Below are positions 44,525 through 53,654 of a stretch of 64,000 nucleotides of DNA, piece after piece. How positions within the stretch are numbered: the first letter of the stretch is position 1; every line of letters starts with the position of its first letter. Made by a program: the position numbers and the translations under genes. Under the pieces are notes generated by a model. The model saw only the letters and a list, made by a program, of their open reading frames with translations, had not been told where the DNA came from and ran no database searches. This DNA is from Bacillota bacterium. Its GTDB lineage: Bacteria > Bacillota > Sulfobacillia > Sulfobacillales > Sulfobacillaceae. The stretch spans positions 1 to 64,000 of the forward strand of contig JAKACZ010000007.1 of NCBI GenBank assembly GCA_021820965.1, read 5' to 3'.

Positions 44525-45811
44525 ATGACCCCAGGCAAAGTTGAACCGTCGTTATGGGAGCGGGCCGGGCAGGTAATGCCCGGGGGCGTGAACTCTCCGG
44601 TTCGGTCATTTCGCGGTGTGGGCGGCGAGCCGTTCTTTGTTCGGTCCGCACACGGTGCCTACCTTCAGGATGAAGATGGCCGCGAATACCTTGACTATGT
44701 GATGGGCTACGGGCCGTTGATCTTGGGACATGCTCACCCCGATGTGGTGGCGGCCGTCAAGGCCCAAGCGGAGCGAGGACTGTCCTATGGCGTGCCGACA
44801 CGCCGAGAAGTAGAGATGGCGGAGTTTTTAGTCCGAGTCATTGACACAGCCGAAATGTTACGGATGGTGAATTCGGGGACGGAAGCTACCATGACGGCAC
44901 TTCGGATAGCCCGGGGAGCTACGGGCCGCCCCCGGGTGATTAAGTTCGCGGGCTCATATCATGGGCATCATGATTCGCTCCTCATCAAAGCCGGTTCCGG
45001 TGCGGCCACCGTCGGTGTGCCGGATTCGGCCGGGGTTCCCCCCGAAATTGCGCAGTTAACCGTTACCGTCCCGTACAACGACATCGATGCCCTCAAAGCC
45101 GCATTTCGTCAATATGGCAGGGAGGTCGCCGCGGTCATTGCCGAACCCGTCGCCGGCAATATGGGAACCGTTCTCCCTGTGCCGGGATTCTTGGAAGCAA
45201 TCCGGGAGATGACGCGGGAGTACGGAGCGCTGTGGGTCAGCGACGAGGTCATGACCGGGTTTCGGATCAATTTCGGCAGCGTAGCCGAGGCTCGCGGGTT
45301 AGAGCCGGATTTAATTACCTTGGCCAAAGTGATTGGTGCGGGAATGCCGGTGGGAGCCTACGCCGGCCGTCGCCAATATCTGTCCTTGGTCGCGCCGATG
45401 GGACCGGTGTATCAGGCCGGAACCTTTTCCGGCAACGCTGTCGCCATGGCCGCGGGCTTGGCCCAGCTTCGTGTGGTGGCACAGGATGGGTTTTACCAAA
45501 CGTTGGCGCGGCGGACCAGTGCTTTAGCAGAGGGACTGTTGGAACGGGCTCGGCGGCATAACCTGGCCGCTGCGGTCAATCAGGTGGGAGGCATGTACAC
45601 GCTGTTCTTCCGAACAACCCCGCCGCAAAATTTTGATGAGGTGATGGAGTCAAATCGGGAACACTATCGCCGATATTTCCACGGCATGTTGGAGCGGGGG
45701 ATTTACATGCCGCCCTCGCCGTTCGAGACCGCATTTGTGTCGGCGGCACACACAGACAACGACATCGACAAGACCCTGGAGGCCGCCGATTCGGTGTTTA
45801 GGACTCTTTGA
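44525..45811 (+). CDS. hemL: Glutamate-1-semialdehyde 2,1-aminomutase
   Basis: 428 residues from ATG 44525 (GCGAGGTG upstream). MPGGVNSPVRSFRGVGGEPF starts the family; GTEATMTALRIARGATGRPR and FAGSYHGHHDSLLIKAGSGA bind the cofactor; the PLP lysine is in LITLAKVIGAGMPVGAYAG near 265. It converts glutamate-1-semialdehyde to 5-aminolevulinate in the C5 haem pathway. No other hem gene is adjacent. Confidence 0.95.
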   Translation: MTPGKVEPSLWERAGQVMPGGVNSPVRSFRGVGGEPFFVRSAHGAYLQDEDGREYLDYVMGYGPLILGHAHPDVVAAVKAQAERGLSYGVPTRREVEMAEFLVRVIDTAEMLRMVNSGTEATMTALRIARGATGRPRVIKFAGSYHGHHDSLLIKAGSGAATVGVPDSAGVPPEIAQLTVTVPYNDIDALKAAFRQYGREVAAVIAEPVAGNMGTVLPVPGFLEAIREMTREYGALWVSDEVMTGFRINFGSVAEARGLEPDLITLAKVIGAGMPVGAYAGRRQYLSLVAPMGPVYQAGTFSGNAVAMAAGLAQLRVVAQDGFYQTLARRTSALAEGLLERARRHNLAAAVNQVGGMYTLFFRTTPPQNFDEVMESNREHYRRYFHGMLERGIYMPPSPFETAFVSAAHTDNDIDKTLEAADSVFRTL

Positions 45812-45821
45812 GAGGTGATAT

Positions 45822-46625
45822 ATGTACATTCCGTGGCTTAGCCCCTATGCATTTCATATCGGGCCGGTGGGCGTTCATTGGTACGGTATTTTCATGGTGC
45901 TCGCGATTTTGGGGGGCGGTTGGTATCTCATTGAACGTGGGCGTCAATTGCACTTCGATCCGGACCGCCTTTCCACCATTACCCTGTGGACGATTTTGTG
46001 GGGCGTGGTGGGGGCACGGCTGCTATTCGTATTGGCCAATGATCCGCAATGGATTTGGACCGATCCGGTGCAGGCGCTGAAAATTTGGGACGGTGGACTA
46101 GCGTACGACGGCGCGGTGGGCATGGGCATTTTAGCGCTATATATTCAGCTGCGCAAAACCCCCTTGGTGTTCAACTATTTAGCCGATTGGACGGTTCCCG
46201 GCATTGGGTTGGGCATTTTCATGGTCCGCATCGGGAACATCTTTAATCACGAAGTATTAGGACACATGACACAGCTGGGGTTTGGTCGCTGGCCGGAACA
46301 GCTGATCGGGTCTAGTTGGGGCGTCATTCTGATTATCCGCTACTTTTGGCTGGAACGGCATCGCACCCCGCCGCCCGGGTATCAATTCTGGTCCGCCATG
46401 TTTTATTACGCCCTTTTGCGAGGCCTCATTGGCGAAACTACTCGAGACAACCCGCTGTACGTTATCCACTATATAAACCCCCATTGGGGAATTGGTTTTG
46501 TCACGCTGATGCAGTGGTTTACGATACCGATTTTGGTCTTTACCGGATATATGATGCGGCGGACCTGGCGGAAATCGGCCCATGAAAACTTGGTGCAGGA
46601 TATGCCAGTGGTTCCTTCACCATAG
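45822..46625 (+). CDS. lgt: Prolipoprotein diacylglyceryl transferase
   Basis: 267 residues with seven membrane helices. IGPVGVHWYGIFMVLAILGG begins the family, followed by WGVVGARLLFVLANDP, YDGAVGMGILALYIQL, and the Lgt signature region MVRIGNIFNHEVLGHMTQLG where GRIGNFxNxE is usual. It attaches diacylglycerol to the cysteine of lipoproteins. The signature is looser than in classic Lgt, so function is likely but not certain. Its 3' end overlaps the convergent L,D-transpeptidase gene by 86 bp. Confidence 0.85.
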   Translation: MYIPWLSPYAFHIGPVGVHWYGIFMVLAILGGGWYLIERGRQLHFDPDRLSTITLWTILWGVVGARLLFVLANDPQWIWTDPVQALKIWDGGLAYDGAVGMGILALYIQLRKTPLVFNYLADWTVPGIGLGIFMVRIGNIFNHEVLGHMTQLGFGRWPEQLIGSSWGVILIIRYFWLERHRTPPPGYQFWSAMFYYALLRGLIGETTRDNPLYVIHYINPHWGIGFVTLMQWFTIPILVFTGYMMRRTWRKSAHENLVQDMPVVPSP

Positions 46626-47415
46626 CCGTGCCAACCGGGGTATGGCCGGTTACGATGACGGGCGTGCCGATATCGGTGAAATTCCATAGCCAGGCGGCAT
46701 TCGGGGGATCACCGGTGGGTCCGTGCGGCCCCTTGTTGGTGGCCAGCTGAACGCATCCGTGGCTCACCGGCCGGCCGAACCGGTGATTCCACCAAGCGCC
46801 GTGGATGGCCACGGCACCGGTAAAATATTGGGCGTAGGGCACGTGATGGACATCCCAGTGATCGGCCGTGTGGGGATCGCCTCCGACCATGTGGTCGTCC
46901 AGAACGCGTTTATAAATCCAAAAGGTGCCGGTCGGCGTCACCCAATCCGGCGTCACCCCGGTTGATACGGGAAAGCTTTTGATGGCCCGGCCGTTTTCCC
47001 AGGCGGTCAGACGCTGGCGGGTTAGATCCACCACCACTGCGCGGCCGTCGTCGGTGGTGGTGCTGGCCCGAACTTGACCGCTGCCCCAGATAAAGGTGAT
47101 GCGGGTCTTCGCCGGCCAATCGGTTCGCGGCATAATAAGGTAGTGGTGTGAGTCCTCGGCTTTGATTGTGATCGGAACTGTGGACGGCTGTACCTGAAGT
47201 TGCCGAGTCACCGATATAAGGCTTTGGGGATCGGGCGTCGTCAGCCTAACCGGCTCCAGGATTCCGATACGTTGAGGTAGCGGTAAAAAGCGGGCAGATC
47301 CTGCGCTCATGGATGCGGGATCGCCGTGAGCGGACGGGATGCGGCGGGTCATATTGGTGCTGACCAGTGCCAGCATGAGGAGTGCTAAGAGAGCGACGCG
47401 CGACTGGTTGTTCAT
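46540..47415 (-). CDS. L,D-transpeptidase (YkuD domain)
   Basis: 291 residues from ATG 47415 (AAAGGAGACC upstream). N-terminal signal peptide (ALLALLMLALVSTNM) and a spacer precede the YkuD domain: GRAVVVDLTRQRLTAWENGR, then AIHGAWWNHRFGRPVSHGCV with catalytic His and Cys in the H...SHGC pattern. It crosslinks peptidoglycan in the wall, useful in acid-stable or spore envelopes. An 86-bp 3' overlap with lgt is unusual. Confidence 0.9.
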   Translation of the reverse strand: MNNQSRVALLALLMLALVSTNMTRRIPSAHGDPASMSAGSARFLPLPQRIGILEPVRLTTPDPQSLISVTRQLQVQPSTVPITIKAEDSHHYLIMPRTDWPAKTRITFIWGSGQVRASTTTDDGRAVVVDLTRQRLTAWENGRAIKSFPVSTGVTPDWVTPTGTFWIYKRVLDDHMVGGDPHTADHWDVHHVPYAQYFTGAVAIHGAWWNHRFGRPVSHGCVQLATNKGPHGPTGDPPNAAWLWNFTDIGTPVIVTGHTPVGTAMVKEPLAYPAPSFHGPISARSAASYIR

Positions 47416-47454
47416 AGCGGTCTCCTTTGGTGAAAGTAGCAAGGAGGGTTCCGA

Positions 47455-47697
47455 TTGGCGGAGGTTACAGTCCTATTCTTCTCGTACGCGGCCGATCGTA
47501 TGAGTGGCCGTACCAAGCGATACCAAGTCAGGGACGGGACCACGGTATCGGAGTTGTTTTCCCGGGAGTTTAAAAGTCACTTAGGGGAGTCAATGGGCAC
47601 GTTCATGTTCAGTATAAATGCCGACTGGGCAGATCCGTCTCAGGTGTTGCGGGACGGGGACGAATTGGCGGTCATTCCGCCGGTCAGCGGGGGTTAA
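47455..47697 (+). CDS. moaD: MoaD, molybdopterin synthase sulfur carrier
   Basis: 80 residues from TTG 47455, behind CAAGGAGGG. Beta-grasp ubiquitin-like fold (VTVLFFSYAADRMSGRTKRY) with the C-terminal double glycine VSGG that is thiocarboxylated. It donates sulfur to precursor Z with MoaE. moaE begins two bases later. Confidence 0.9.
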   Translation: MAEVTVLFFSYAADRMSGRTKRYQVRDGTTVSELFSREFKSHLGESMGTFMFSINADWADPSQVLRDGDELAVIPPVSGG

Positions 47698-47699
47698 TC

Positions 47700-48137
47700 G
47701 TGGATACCATTCGCATCCAGAAAGAACCGCTGGACGTTTCAGAGGCGCTTTTGGCCATTGCAGACCTACAAGCGGGTGGGCAGGCACTTTTTTTGGGCAC
47801 GGTGCGTAACCACCATGAGGACCGCGAAAGTCGCGGTCTCTTTTACGACGCCTATCCTGAACTCGCGGCAAAAGAAATGGCGCGTATCGCGGATGAAATC
47901 CGGCAGGAATTCGCGGTTCTCCATCTTGTCATGTTGCACCGTATCGGCGAGTTGGCGCTGGGCGAAGTGGCGGTCATTGTGGCCTCCAGTGCCGCACATC
48001 GTCAAGACGCCATCCACGCCTGCCAGGCGGGTATCGATCGGATCAAACAACGCGTGCCCATCTGGAAAAAAGAGCGATGGGCGCACGGACCCGACACGTG
48101 GCACGATGACCCTAATTTAGGTGAAAAACCTCTTTAA
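47700..48137 (+). CDS. moaE: MoaE, molybdopterin synthase catalytic subunit
   Basis: 145 residues from GTG 47700. ALFLGTVRNHHEDRESRGLF, EYDAYPE-type FYDAYPELAAKEM, HRIGELALGEVAVIVASSAA, HRQDAIHACQAGIDRIKQRV and the catalytic lysines in PIWKKERW are diagnostic. With MoaD it converts cyclic pyranopterin monophosphate to molybdopterin, for molybdoenzymes such as formate dehydrogenase. The 3' end overlaps the response regulator gene by 26 bp. Confidence 0.93.
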   Translation: MDTIRIQKEPLDVSEALLAIADLQAGGQALFLGTVRNHHEDRESRGLFYDAYPELAAKEMARIADEIRQEFAVLHLVMLHRIGELALGEVAVIVASSAAHRQDAIHACQAGIDRIKQRVPIWKKERWAHGPDTWHDDPNLGEKPL

Positions 48138-48849
48138 TACGGCGGACGTTGGATCGGCTGACCAAGACTTCGGTTGCGCCTTTGTCCTTCATTTTCAAGA
48201 GATACGTTCCGTTAAAGTAGGGCATAATTTCGCGGACGTACCGCATTTGCGCAATAAAGCTGCGGTGGGTGCGGACGAACCCTTCGGGCAAGCGGCTCTC
48301 CAACTCCCCTAGCGTGAACCGGGTGGGGTATCGGTTGTCACGGGTAGCCACGAAAATGGTGTCTTGTTCGGCGACAATGTACACGATGTCGTCAACCGGG
48401 ATGGGTACCGTGTGCCCGTTTTGGTCGCAGGGCACCCACTCCAGGGCTGCTCCTTCGGACGAAGATCTCGGTGTGTCGGACGGACTGTGGCTCAGTCGGC
48501 GAATGGTTTCATCAATCCGGGCCGGGCTGACCGGTTTCAGCAGGTAATCGACCGCATGGACCGCGAAGGCATGAATGGCATGCTCTTCATAGGCGGAAAT
48601 AAAGACGATTTTCAATCCGGGACGACTGGCCTTTAATTCCATGCCCAAGGTCATGCCGGACTCTCCAGGCATCGAGACATCCAAAAACACGACGTCGTAG
48701 TCGATGGCTTGAATTAGCGCACGGGCCTCGACGACACTGGCGGCTTCGCCCACGACTTGTATTACGTTCTGATAGGGCTCTAAGAGGAAGCGCAGCTCCA
48801 TGCGGGCCGGCGCCTCGTCTTCCACAATAAGAGCTTTAAGCAGTGACAT
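48112..48849 (-). CDS. LytTR-family response regulator
   Basis: 245 residues. Receiver domain with acidic pocket VEDE near 10, phospho-Asp in YDVVFLDVSMPGESGM near 55, and the lysine in DYLLKPVSP near 105. LytTR DNA-binding domain follows: VDDIVYIVAEQDTIFVATRD and FVRTHRSFIAQMRYVREIMP. It overlaps the histidine kinase gene by 14 bases and would act with it as a LytS-LytR-type pair. Confidence 0.92.
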   Translation of the reverse strand: MSLLKALIVEDEAPARMELRFLLEPYQNVIQVVGEAASVVEARALIQAIDYDVVFLDVSMPGESGMTLGMELKASRPGLKIVFISAYEEHAIHAFAVHAVDYLLKPVSPARIDETIRRLSHSPSDTPRSSSEGAALEWVPCDQNGHTVPIPVDDIVYIVAEQDTIFVATRDNRYPTRFTLGELESRLPEGFVRTHRSFIAQMRYVREIMPYFNGTYLLKMKDKGATEVLVSRSNVRRIKEVFHLN

Positions 48850-50122
48850 CCTGGACCCCCTTTACAGGAATGGTCAGCCGTACGGTGGTCCCCGCTCCTT
48901 CGCGCGACCTAAGGCGCAGATGGTAATGGGGGCCATAAAGGCCCATCATTCGTTCGGCCACGTTGGATAGCCCCAGGCCCATGCCGCTTCCCCGCCCCAT
49001 CTCGAAAATTTCGTATTGCTTGGCTTTCGGGATTCCCGTACCATTGTCCGACACGTAAATGGCTAAGTTGTCGCCCAAAAGGCGCGCGGTCACGCTGACC
49101 GTGCCCGATTGCTCGCGATGGCTAAGCCCATGCACCACGGCGTTTTCAACCAACGGCTGCAGCGTCAGCACCGGCACTTGAATATCCAACGCTCGGGGGT
49201 CCACCCGAACACGGTAGTGGAGCCGTTCACCAAAGCGGGCGCATTCCAGCGCGAGATACGTATTCACGTATTCGATTTCGTCGCGCAGGGCGATGGTTGG
49301 ACCGCGATGCTGCAAAGAGCGGCGGAAAAAGGCGGCCAGCTCAATCAATAAGTCGCGTGCCCGGTCGGGGTCGGTCCGCGAAAAGGCGATAATGGTGTTG
49401 AGCACGTTAAAAAGAAAGTGCGGCCGGATCTGGGCTTGTAGGGCCTCAAGGCGGGCGTCCGCAGCCAACGTCTGCTGGCGGTCGGCCTCCACCACCTCCA
49501 TGAGAAGGGAAAGCATCTGGGCAATGCCCTCGGCATGTTGGATAATCCGGCTGGGCAAAAGCTTGTGGGTGGCAATATAAAGCTTGATTGAACCGACAGA
49601 TTGCCCATGCGACACCAAGGGGGCAATGACTACGGTGCCCAAGTCGCATTCATCGTATGACCCCATCAGCTCTTTGGTGTCCAGAACCCGCGTCACCCGG
49701 TCGGCCATGGTCTTGCGGGTGGCCTGCGACAACGAGGTCCCCGGTTGGTGGGGGGGGCAGGGCTTCCCGGCCCAGCCCAACACCTCGGTGGTGTCGGTAA
49801 TCGCCACCGCGTCCACTTCCGCCGTGTGCTGGATGATATAAGCCAGGTGCCTGGCGGTTTCCCGATTAAGTCCCTGGCGCAAATGGGGCAGCGCTTGGTT
49901 GCCAATTTGAAAGGTGGTTTCGGCCGGGTCGGGGCCGAGTGGTACAGTCGAGTCCGCTGCCGCCGGCGCTTTTTGACGGAGTGTTCGGAAAACTGCTATG
50001 GCTCCGGCCAGCGCGGAAAGCGTCAGCGCAGGCCCGGCCCAGACCCACCCCAGACGCAGCACCAGAGGCATGGCGGCCAGAAGCCAGGCGAGAATCCACA
50101 TCCCCAGGGTTGTACGTTTCAC
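48836..50122 (-). CDS. LytS-type sensor histidine kinase
   Basis: 428 residues. Two N-terminal helices (about 8-45), a GAF-like sensing domain (75-215, with SYDECDLGTVVIAPLVSHGQ), then the His_kinase block LQAQIRPHFLFNVLNTIIAF with the phospho-His, and the HATPase_c with LQPLVENAVVHGLS, SDNGTGIPKA and GMGLGLSNVAERM. Classic LytS has five or six helices; this is a shorter form. The signal is unknown. ATGA overlap with pncA upstream suggests linkage to nicotinamide metabolism. Confidence 0.9.
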   Translation of the reverse strand: MKRTTLGMWILAWLLAAMPLVLRLGWVWAGPALTLSALAGAIAVFRTLRQKAPAAADSTVPLGPDPAETTFQIGNQALPHLRQGLNRETARHLAYIIQHTAEVDAVAITDTTEVLGWAGKPCPPHQPGTSLSQATRKTMADRVTRVLDTKELMGSYDECDLGTVVIAPLVSHGQSVGSIKLYIATHKLLPSRIIQHAEGIAQMLSLLMEVVEADRQQTLAADARLEALQAQIRPHFLFNVLNTIIAFSRTDPDRARDLLIELAAFFRRSLQHRGPTIALRDEIEYVNTYLALECARFGERLHYRVRVDPRALDIQVPVLTLQPLVENAVVHGLSHREQSGTVSVTARLLGDNLAIYVSDNGTGIPKAKQYEIFEMGRGSGMGLGLSNVAERMMGLYGPHYHLRLRSREGAGTTVRLTIPVKGVQDVTA

Positions 50123-50703
50123 CTCACTTTGGCCCCGCTTTGCGCCATCTCGTTAAGCGCTTTTTCACTGTCGTTGGGATTGACGTTGACGCCACGGACG
50201 CCGTCTACCAATACCGTGGTGGCGAATCCCAGCTTTAAGGCATCAAGCACCGTCGCCCGTACACAGTAGTCGGTAGCCAGTCCGGCCAGGTGGAGCGTAT
50301 CCACATTTTCGCGCCGAAGGTATTCTTCCAGCGAGACCGGGGGGGTGGACAGGGTGCCATCCGGTGCAACCAGCGTGCCTTCAAAGCCGCTGTATGCGTC
50401 GACGTCCCTCAAATATCCCTTGTGGAACGCGGGATGCGGCAACAAGTGTAAGTCCGGGTGAAGTTCGAAGCCGTGCGTGCCCGTGACACAGTGAGGCGGC
50501 CAGGGCCCGCCGCGCTCACGGAAGGAAATGTGATCTGCCGGATGTGCGTCCTGGGTGGTGATGACCAACTTCCCTTGGCGCTGAAAGCGGGAAGCCCAGT
50601 CCTGAATCACGGGAATTACGCGATCACCCTCGGGCACAGCCAGTGAGCCACCCGGGCAGAAGTCATTTTGCAAGTCGACGATAATGAATGCTTGCTGGCC
50701 CAT
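50119..50703 (-). CDS. pncA: Nicotinamidase (isochorismatase fold)
   Basis: 194 residues from ATG 50703 (AGGGGAGAAAG upstream). FIIVDLQNDFCPGGSLAVPE contains the catalytic Asp, TTQDAHPADHISFRERGGPW the metal ligands with HxDH-like pattern, and AGLATDYCVRATVLDALKLG the nucleophile cysteine. It hydrolyses nicotinamide to nicotinate for NAD recycling. Coupled to the LytS-type kinase by ATGA, an odd partner. Confidence 0.9.
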   Translation of the reverse strand: MGQQAFIIVDLQNDFCPGGSLAVPEGDRVIPVIQDWASRFQRQGKLVITTQDAHPADHISFRERGGPWPPHCVTGTHGFELHPDLHLLPHPAFHKGYLRDVDAYSGFEGTLVAPDGTLSTPPVSLEEYLRRENVDTLHLAGLATDYCVRATVLDALKLGFATTVLVDGVRGVNVNPNDSEKALNEMAQSGAKVR

Positions 50704-50830
50704 CTTTCTCCCCTTCAGTGTGCCGGTGATTGTTGGCGGCGATGGGGATCGGCTGTCCAGTCGAGGCCTCTCCTTACCCATATCATACCGCATGGGGTCA
50801 ATATGTGGTTAGTGGCTGTTGACAACAAGG

Positions 50831-50852
50831 CTGGCGGCCCTTTGGCCGCCAG
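50831..50852 (-). terminator. Terminator of the APC permease gene
   Basis: CTGGCGGCC and GGCCGCCAG form a 9-bp stem with loop of four, followed on the minus strand by CTTGTTGT. It separates the permease from pncA. Confidence 0.7.
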
Positions 50853-50876
50853 CACATGTTTGGTGAAATCCGGCAC

Positions 50877-52490
50877 TTAAATGACGTCTTGGCCGACTTC
50901 CGGTTCTTCTTCGGGGTCGCTGGTGACAAGAGCTTGCGGCAACGCGCTGGCCACGCCCCAGTAGTAGAAAATCAGGGCAGCCACCGCAACGACCAGGGAG
51001 TCGATATAGGGTCCCGGAATAATCGGGTGCTTTAATGGTCCGAAAGACCCGATGTAGGTCATGACCCCCATGAACAGGTAGTACACGATGACCCAGATGG
51101 CTGCGCGCCAGTCGCGTTTGACGCGGGCCAACGTTTCGGCATCCCGATCCATGAATGCAAAGTACAGGATCAAGGAACCGAGCGTGAGGCCAATCAAGAG
51201 ACGGTCGATGGTCCATCCCGACCAGTAGACAATCCAGCTGCCGGCGATGAACGCCAGCGGCCCGATGATGCCGAGGCCTCCCAATTTGAACGGACGCGGG
51301 TGGTCGGGTGCCGACTTACGCAGCGCGGCCAGGGTGACCGGTCCGAAAATGTAGGTCAACACCGTGGCAGACGTCACGGCACCGACCAATCCACTCCATG
51401 ACCGGAAGTTATCAGGCAAGATCCACAACACCGCTAAGATAAAGGACAACACCAATGCTGGGCGCGGAAGTCCGGTCTTGGGGTCGACTCTGCTGAACAG
51501 GCTGAAGAAATAGCCGTTTTTAGCCCAGGCATAACTCATCCGCGCGGTGCTGCTGAGGTAGATGTTTCCGGTTCCTGCCGGAGACAGCACAGCGTCGGCA
51601 AATAACAAAGTGCCCAACCATCCAAAGCCCAACAAAATGGCGACGTTGGCGAACGGAGAGGTGAAGTTCAGCGAAGCCCACCCGTGCGCCAGCGAGGACG
51701 CCGGTACCGCGCCGATGAAGGCGATTTGCAAAAGAACATACAGAACCGCCCCGATGCCAATGGATAAGATGATGGCCAACGGTACTGTGCGCTGCGGGTT
51801 TTTAGCCTCGCCAGCAAACTCAATCGGCTGCCGGAATCCTAAAAAGGCGAACACAATGCCGGCCGACGCCACCGCCGTGAACAATCCGTGCATTCCTCCC
51901 GGGCTGGCGCCACCGATACTGAAGTTGGACGCATGTAGCTGCGTCAGCAAAATAATCATCGTGAGAACCGGCAAAATGAACTTTAGAGCGGTCACCACGG
52001 AGTTAATCTTACCGAAGACGTTGACGCTCCAATAGTTAATTAAGAAGAATATCACCAGGAACACAATTTCCACTACCAGGCCCCATCCGGTGTAGTTTCC
52101 CGCATTGGGTCCGTGGCCCCCGACGGTCAGTGCCGGAATGTAATATGAAGCATAAGTCCGCACAGCCGCGGCCTCGATTCCAGCCACGCTGGAGGTGGCC
52201 AGCAAGTACGCGAATCCGGTGAAAAATCCCACCATAGAGCCGTGCGAAAACTCAGGATATCGGACAACACCGCCGGAACGCGGCCAGGCAGCGCCTAATT
52301 CAGCGTAGACCAGACCGATCAGCATGACTGCGACTGCGCCGAAAAGCCAGGCGACCCAGGCATCTGAACCGGCGTCCTGAGCGCCATACATCGATCCGAA
52401 CAGCCAGCCCGAGCCGATGATGGCTCCCAACCCAAGAAAGGTTAGGTCCGCGAGATTCAAGGTCCGTTTAAACTTACCTTGAGGTTGCAA
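50877..52490 (-). CDS. APC-superfamily amino acid permease
   Basis: 537 residues, about 14 helices, TTG start at 52490 seven bases after AAAGGAGG. The APC start motif LTFLGLGAIIGSGWLFGSMY (residues 15-34) and FLGFRQPIEFAGEAKNPQRT are clear. Extra C-terminal helices distinguish it from the 9.2 kb permease. The leader 52491-52677 contains a small CCCCG/CGGGG stem and no recognised riboswitch. Ends with a good terminator. Substrate unknown. Confidence 0.88.
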   Translation of the reverse strand: MQPQGKFKRTLNLADLTFLGLGAIIGSGWLFGSMYGAQDAGSDAWVAWLFGAVAVMLIGLVYAELGAAWPRSGGVVRYPEFSHGSMVGFFTGFAYLLATSSVAGIEAAAVRTYASYYIPALTVGGHGPNAGNYTGWGLVVEIVFLVIFFLINYWSVNVFGKINSVVTALKFILPVLTMIILLTQLHASNFSIGGASPGGMHGLFTAVASAGIVFAFLGFRQPIEFAGEAKNPQRTVPLAIILSIGIGAVLYVLLQIAFIGAVPASSLAHGWASLNFTSPFANVAILLGFGWLGTLLFADAVLSPAGTGNIYLSSTARMSYAWAKNGYFFSLFSRVDPKTGLPRPALVLSFILAVLWILPDNFRSWSGLVGAVTSATVLTYIFGPVTLAALRKSAPDHPRPFKLGGLGIIGPLAFIAGSWIVYWSGWTIDRLLIGLTLGSLILYFAFMDRDAETLARVKRDWRAAIWVIVYYLFMGVMTYIGSFGPLKHPIIPGPYIDSLVVAVAALIFYYWGVASALPQALVTSDPEEEPEVGQDVI

Positions 52491-52677
52491 AGCATTTCCT
52501 CCTTTCCACGTATGCGCTTCGCCGCGGAACCGCCCTGCAGGCCGGTCAGGGCCGGGCAGAATCCGCCGTGCGGCCCCGGTATTTACGGGGATAAAAGAGC
52601 ACGAAGTGCGGGTAAGATATTCGACGAAAAGTTGTGAAATCCTTCTGCGTATGAATATTCAGGGCATAGACCACTCG

Positions 52678-53643
52678 TCAGGCAATACAGTCGGCCACAA
52701 TTCGAGGGAGCTCGGAAGGAGCTTGCGGCTGGCTCTGGTGTTGAATTTCCCGCATGGACTCCATTATTTTCCATGCCTGAACATACAGCTTTTGGTAGAC
52801 CTCCCACCAATATTCAGTCTCATCATTTCGGAGTGCTGGCGCCGGAACCAAGTATGGCCAGGCCCTTACTTTTCCCCCGGAAACTTGGTGTGGAGCGCGC
52901 GCACTCGTGATACCGAGACCGATGTCGGGGATCACCACATGATCGATCCACGAAGGCTCCAGCGTGTTGTGATAAATTTCCGCGGGATACCCGCGCAAGA
53001 GCGCCTCCTCGGTAAAACGGCGGATAGACTGGGCGATAGTCCAAAGGGGCTTGTTGGATAAATGGATGGTGATCTCCAAGGTGCTGAAACGGCGCTCTAA
53101 AAACGCGGGCTGAGGTCCCGAGGATGTCAGCGGGCATCCAAAATAGTGCTGGCCTCGGCCTGGACGCTGGTTCCTCGGCGGCAGATATTGCCCAACCCAG
53201 CTATTAATCAACTGCCGATCCCCATCCTCGTGATCTGCCTCGGCCTCTTCAAGCGCGGTCAAGGCGCCCTTGAGGCATTTTTTGAGGCGGGCCTTCGGCT
53301 CGGTCAGGCGAGGTTCCGAAGCCATTTTGGGTCCGACGGAAAACCATTCCAGAATGGGGCCGAGCGGAGGTGACACGGTGGCAAACAATTCGCCGGCGAC
53401 CCAAGCGGTTTGACGGTGGGGGATAACCACCCCGGTAAGTGTGTCGGGGTGATGGACGGAATGCCAGCGAATTGCCCGTCGTCCCTGATCGGTATAGGTT
53501 TGGGCAATTGAGTCCAAGACAAGGGAAGAGGATCCACGGATGGCCACAATGCGCCGTACGGTCGCAAGATGACTGGAATAAAACGTACGGAATCCCAAGG
53601 CGGTTTCGGCTTCAAGCCAAAAGTCAGTGGTTCGCGCCCCCAT
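52678..53643 (-). CDS. PRK06851-like duplicated ATPase with both P-loops lost
   Basis: 321 residues from ATG 53643 (GAGGGGTGACGCC upstream). Two halves align in pattern with the PRK06851 family: TALGFRTFYSSHL then WHSVHHPDTLTGVVIPHRQT, and HYFGCPLTSSGPQPAFLE then YHNTLEPSWIDHVVIPDIGL. In the family each half has a GxPGTGKST Walker A; here they read IRGSSSLVLDS and IHLSNKPLWTI. Both P-loops are therefore gone although the frame is intact, so it likely binds no nucleotide in the usual way. PRK06851 proteins are known mainly from spore-formers and their role is unclear. Confidence 0.6.
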   Translation of the reverse strand: MGARTTDFWLEAETALGFRTFYSSHLATVRRIVAIRGSSSLVLDSIAQTYTDQGRRAIRWHSVHHPDTLTGVVIPHRQTAWVAGELFATVSPPLGPILEWFSVGPKMASEPRLTEPKARLKKCLKGALTALEEAEADHEDGDRQLINSWVGQYLPPRNQRPGRGQHYFGCPLTSSGPQPAFLERRFSTLEITIHLSNKPLWTIAQSIRRFTEEALLRGYPAEIYHNTLEPSWIDHVVIPDIGLGITSARAPHQVSGGKVRAWPYLVPAPALRNDETEYWWEVYQKLYVQAWKIMESMREIQHQSQPQAPSELPRIVADCIA

Positions 53644-53654
53644 GGCGTCACCCC

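Noticed and set aside
52491-52677. Riboswitch in the leader of the second APC permease
   Set aside because: Only short GC stems are present and none matches a riboswitch core that I recognise.
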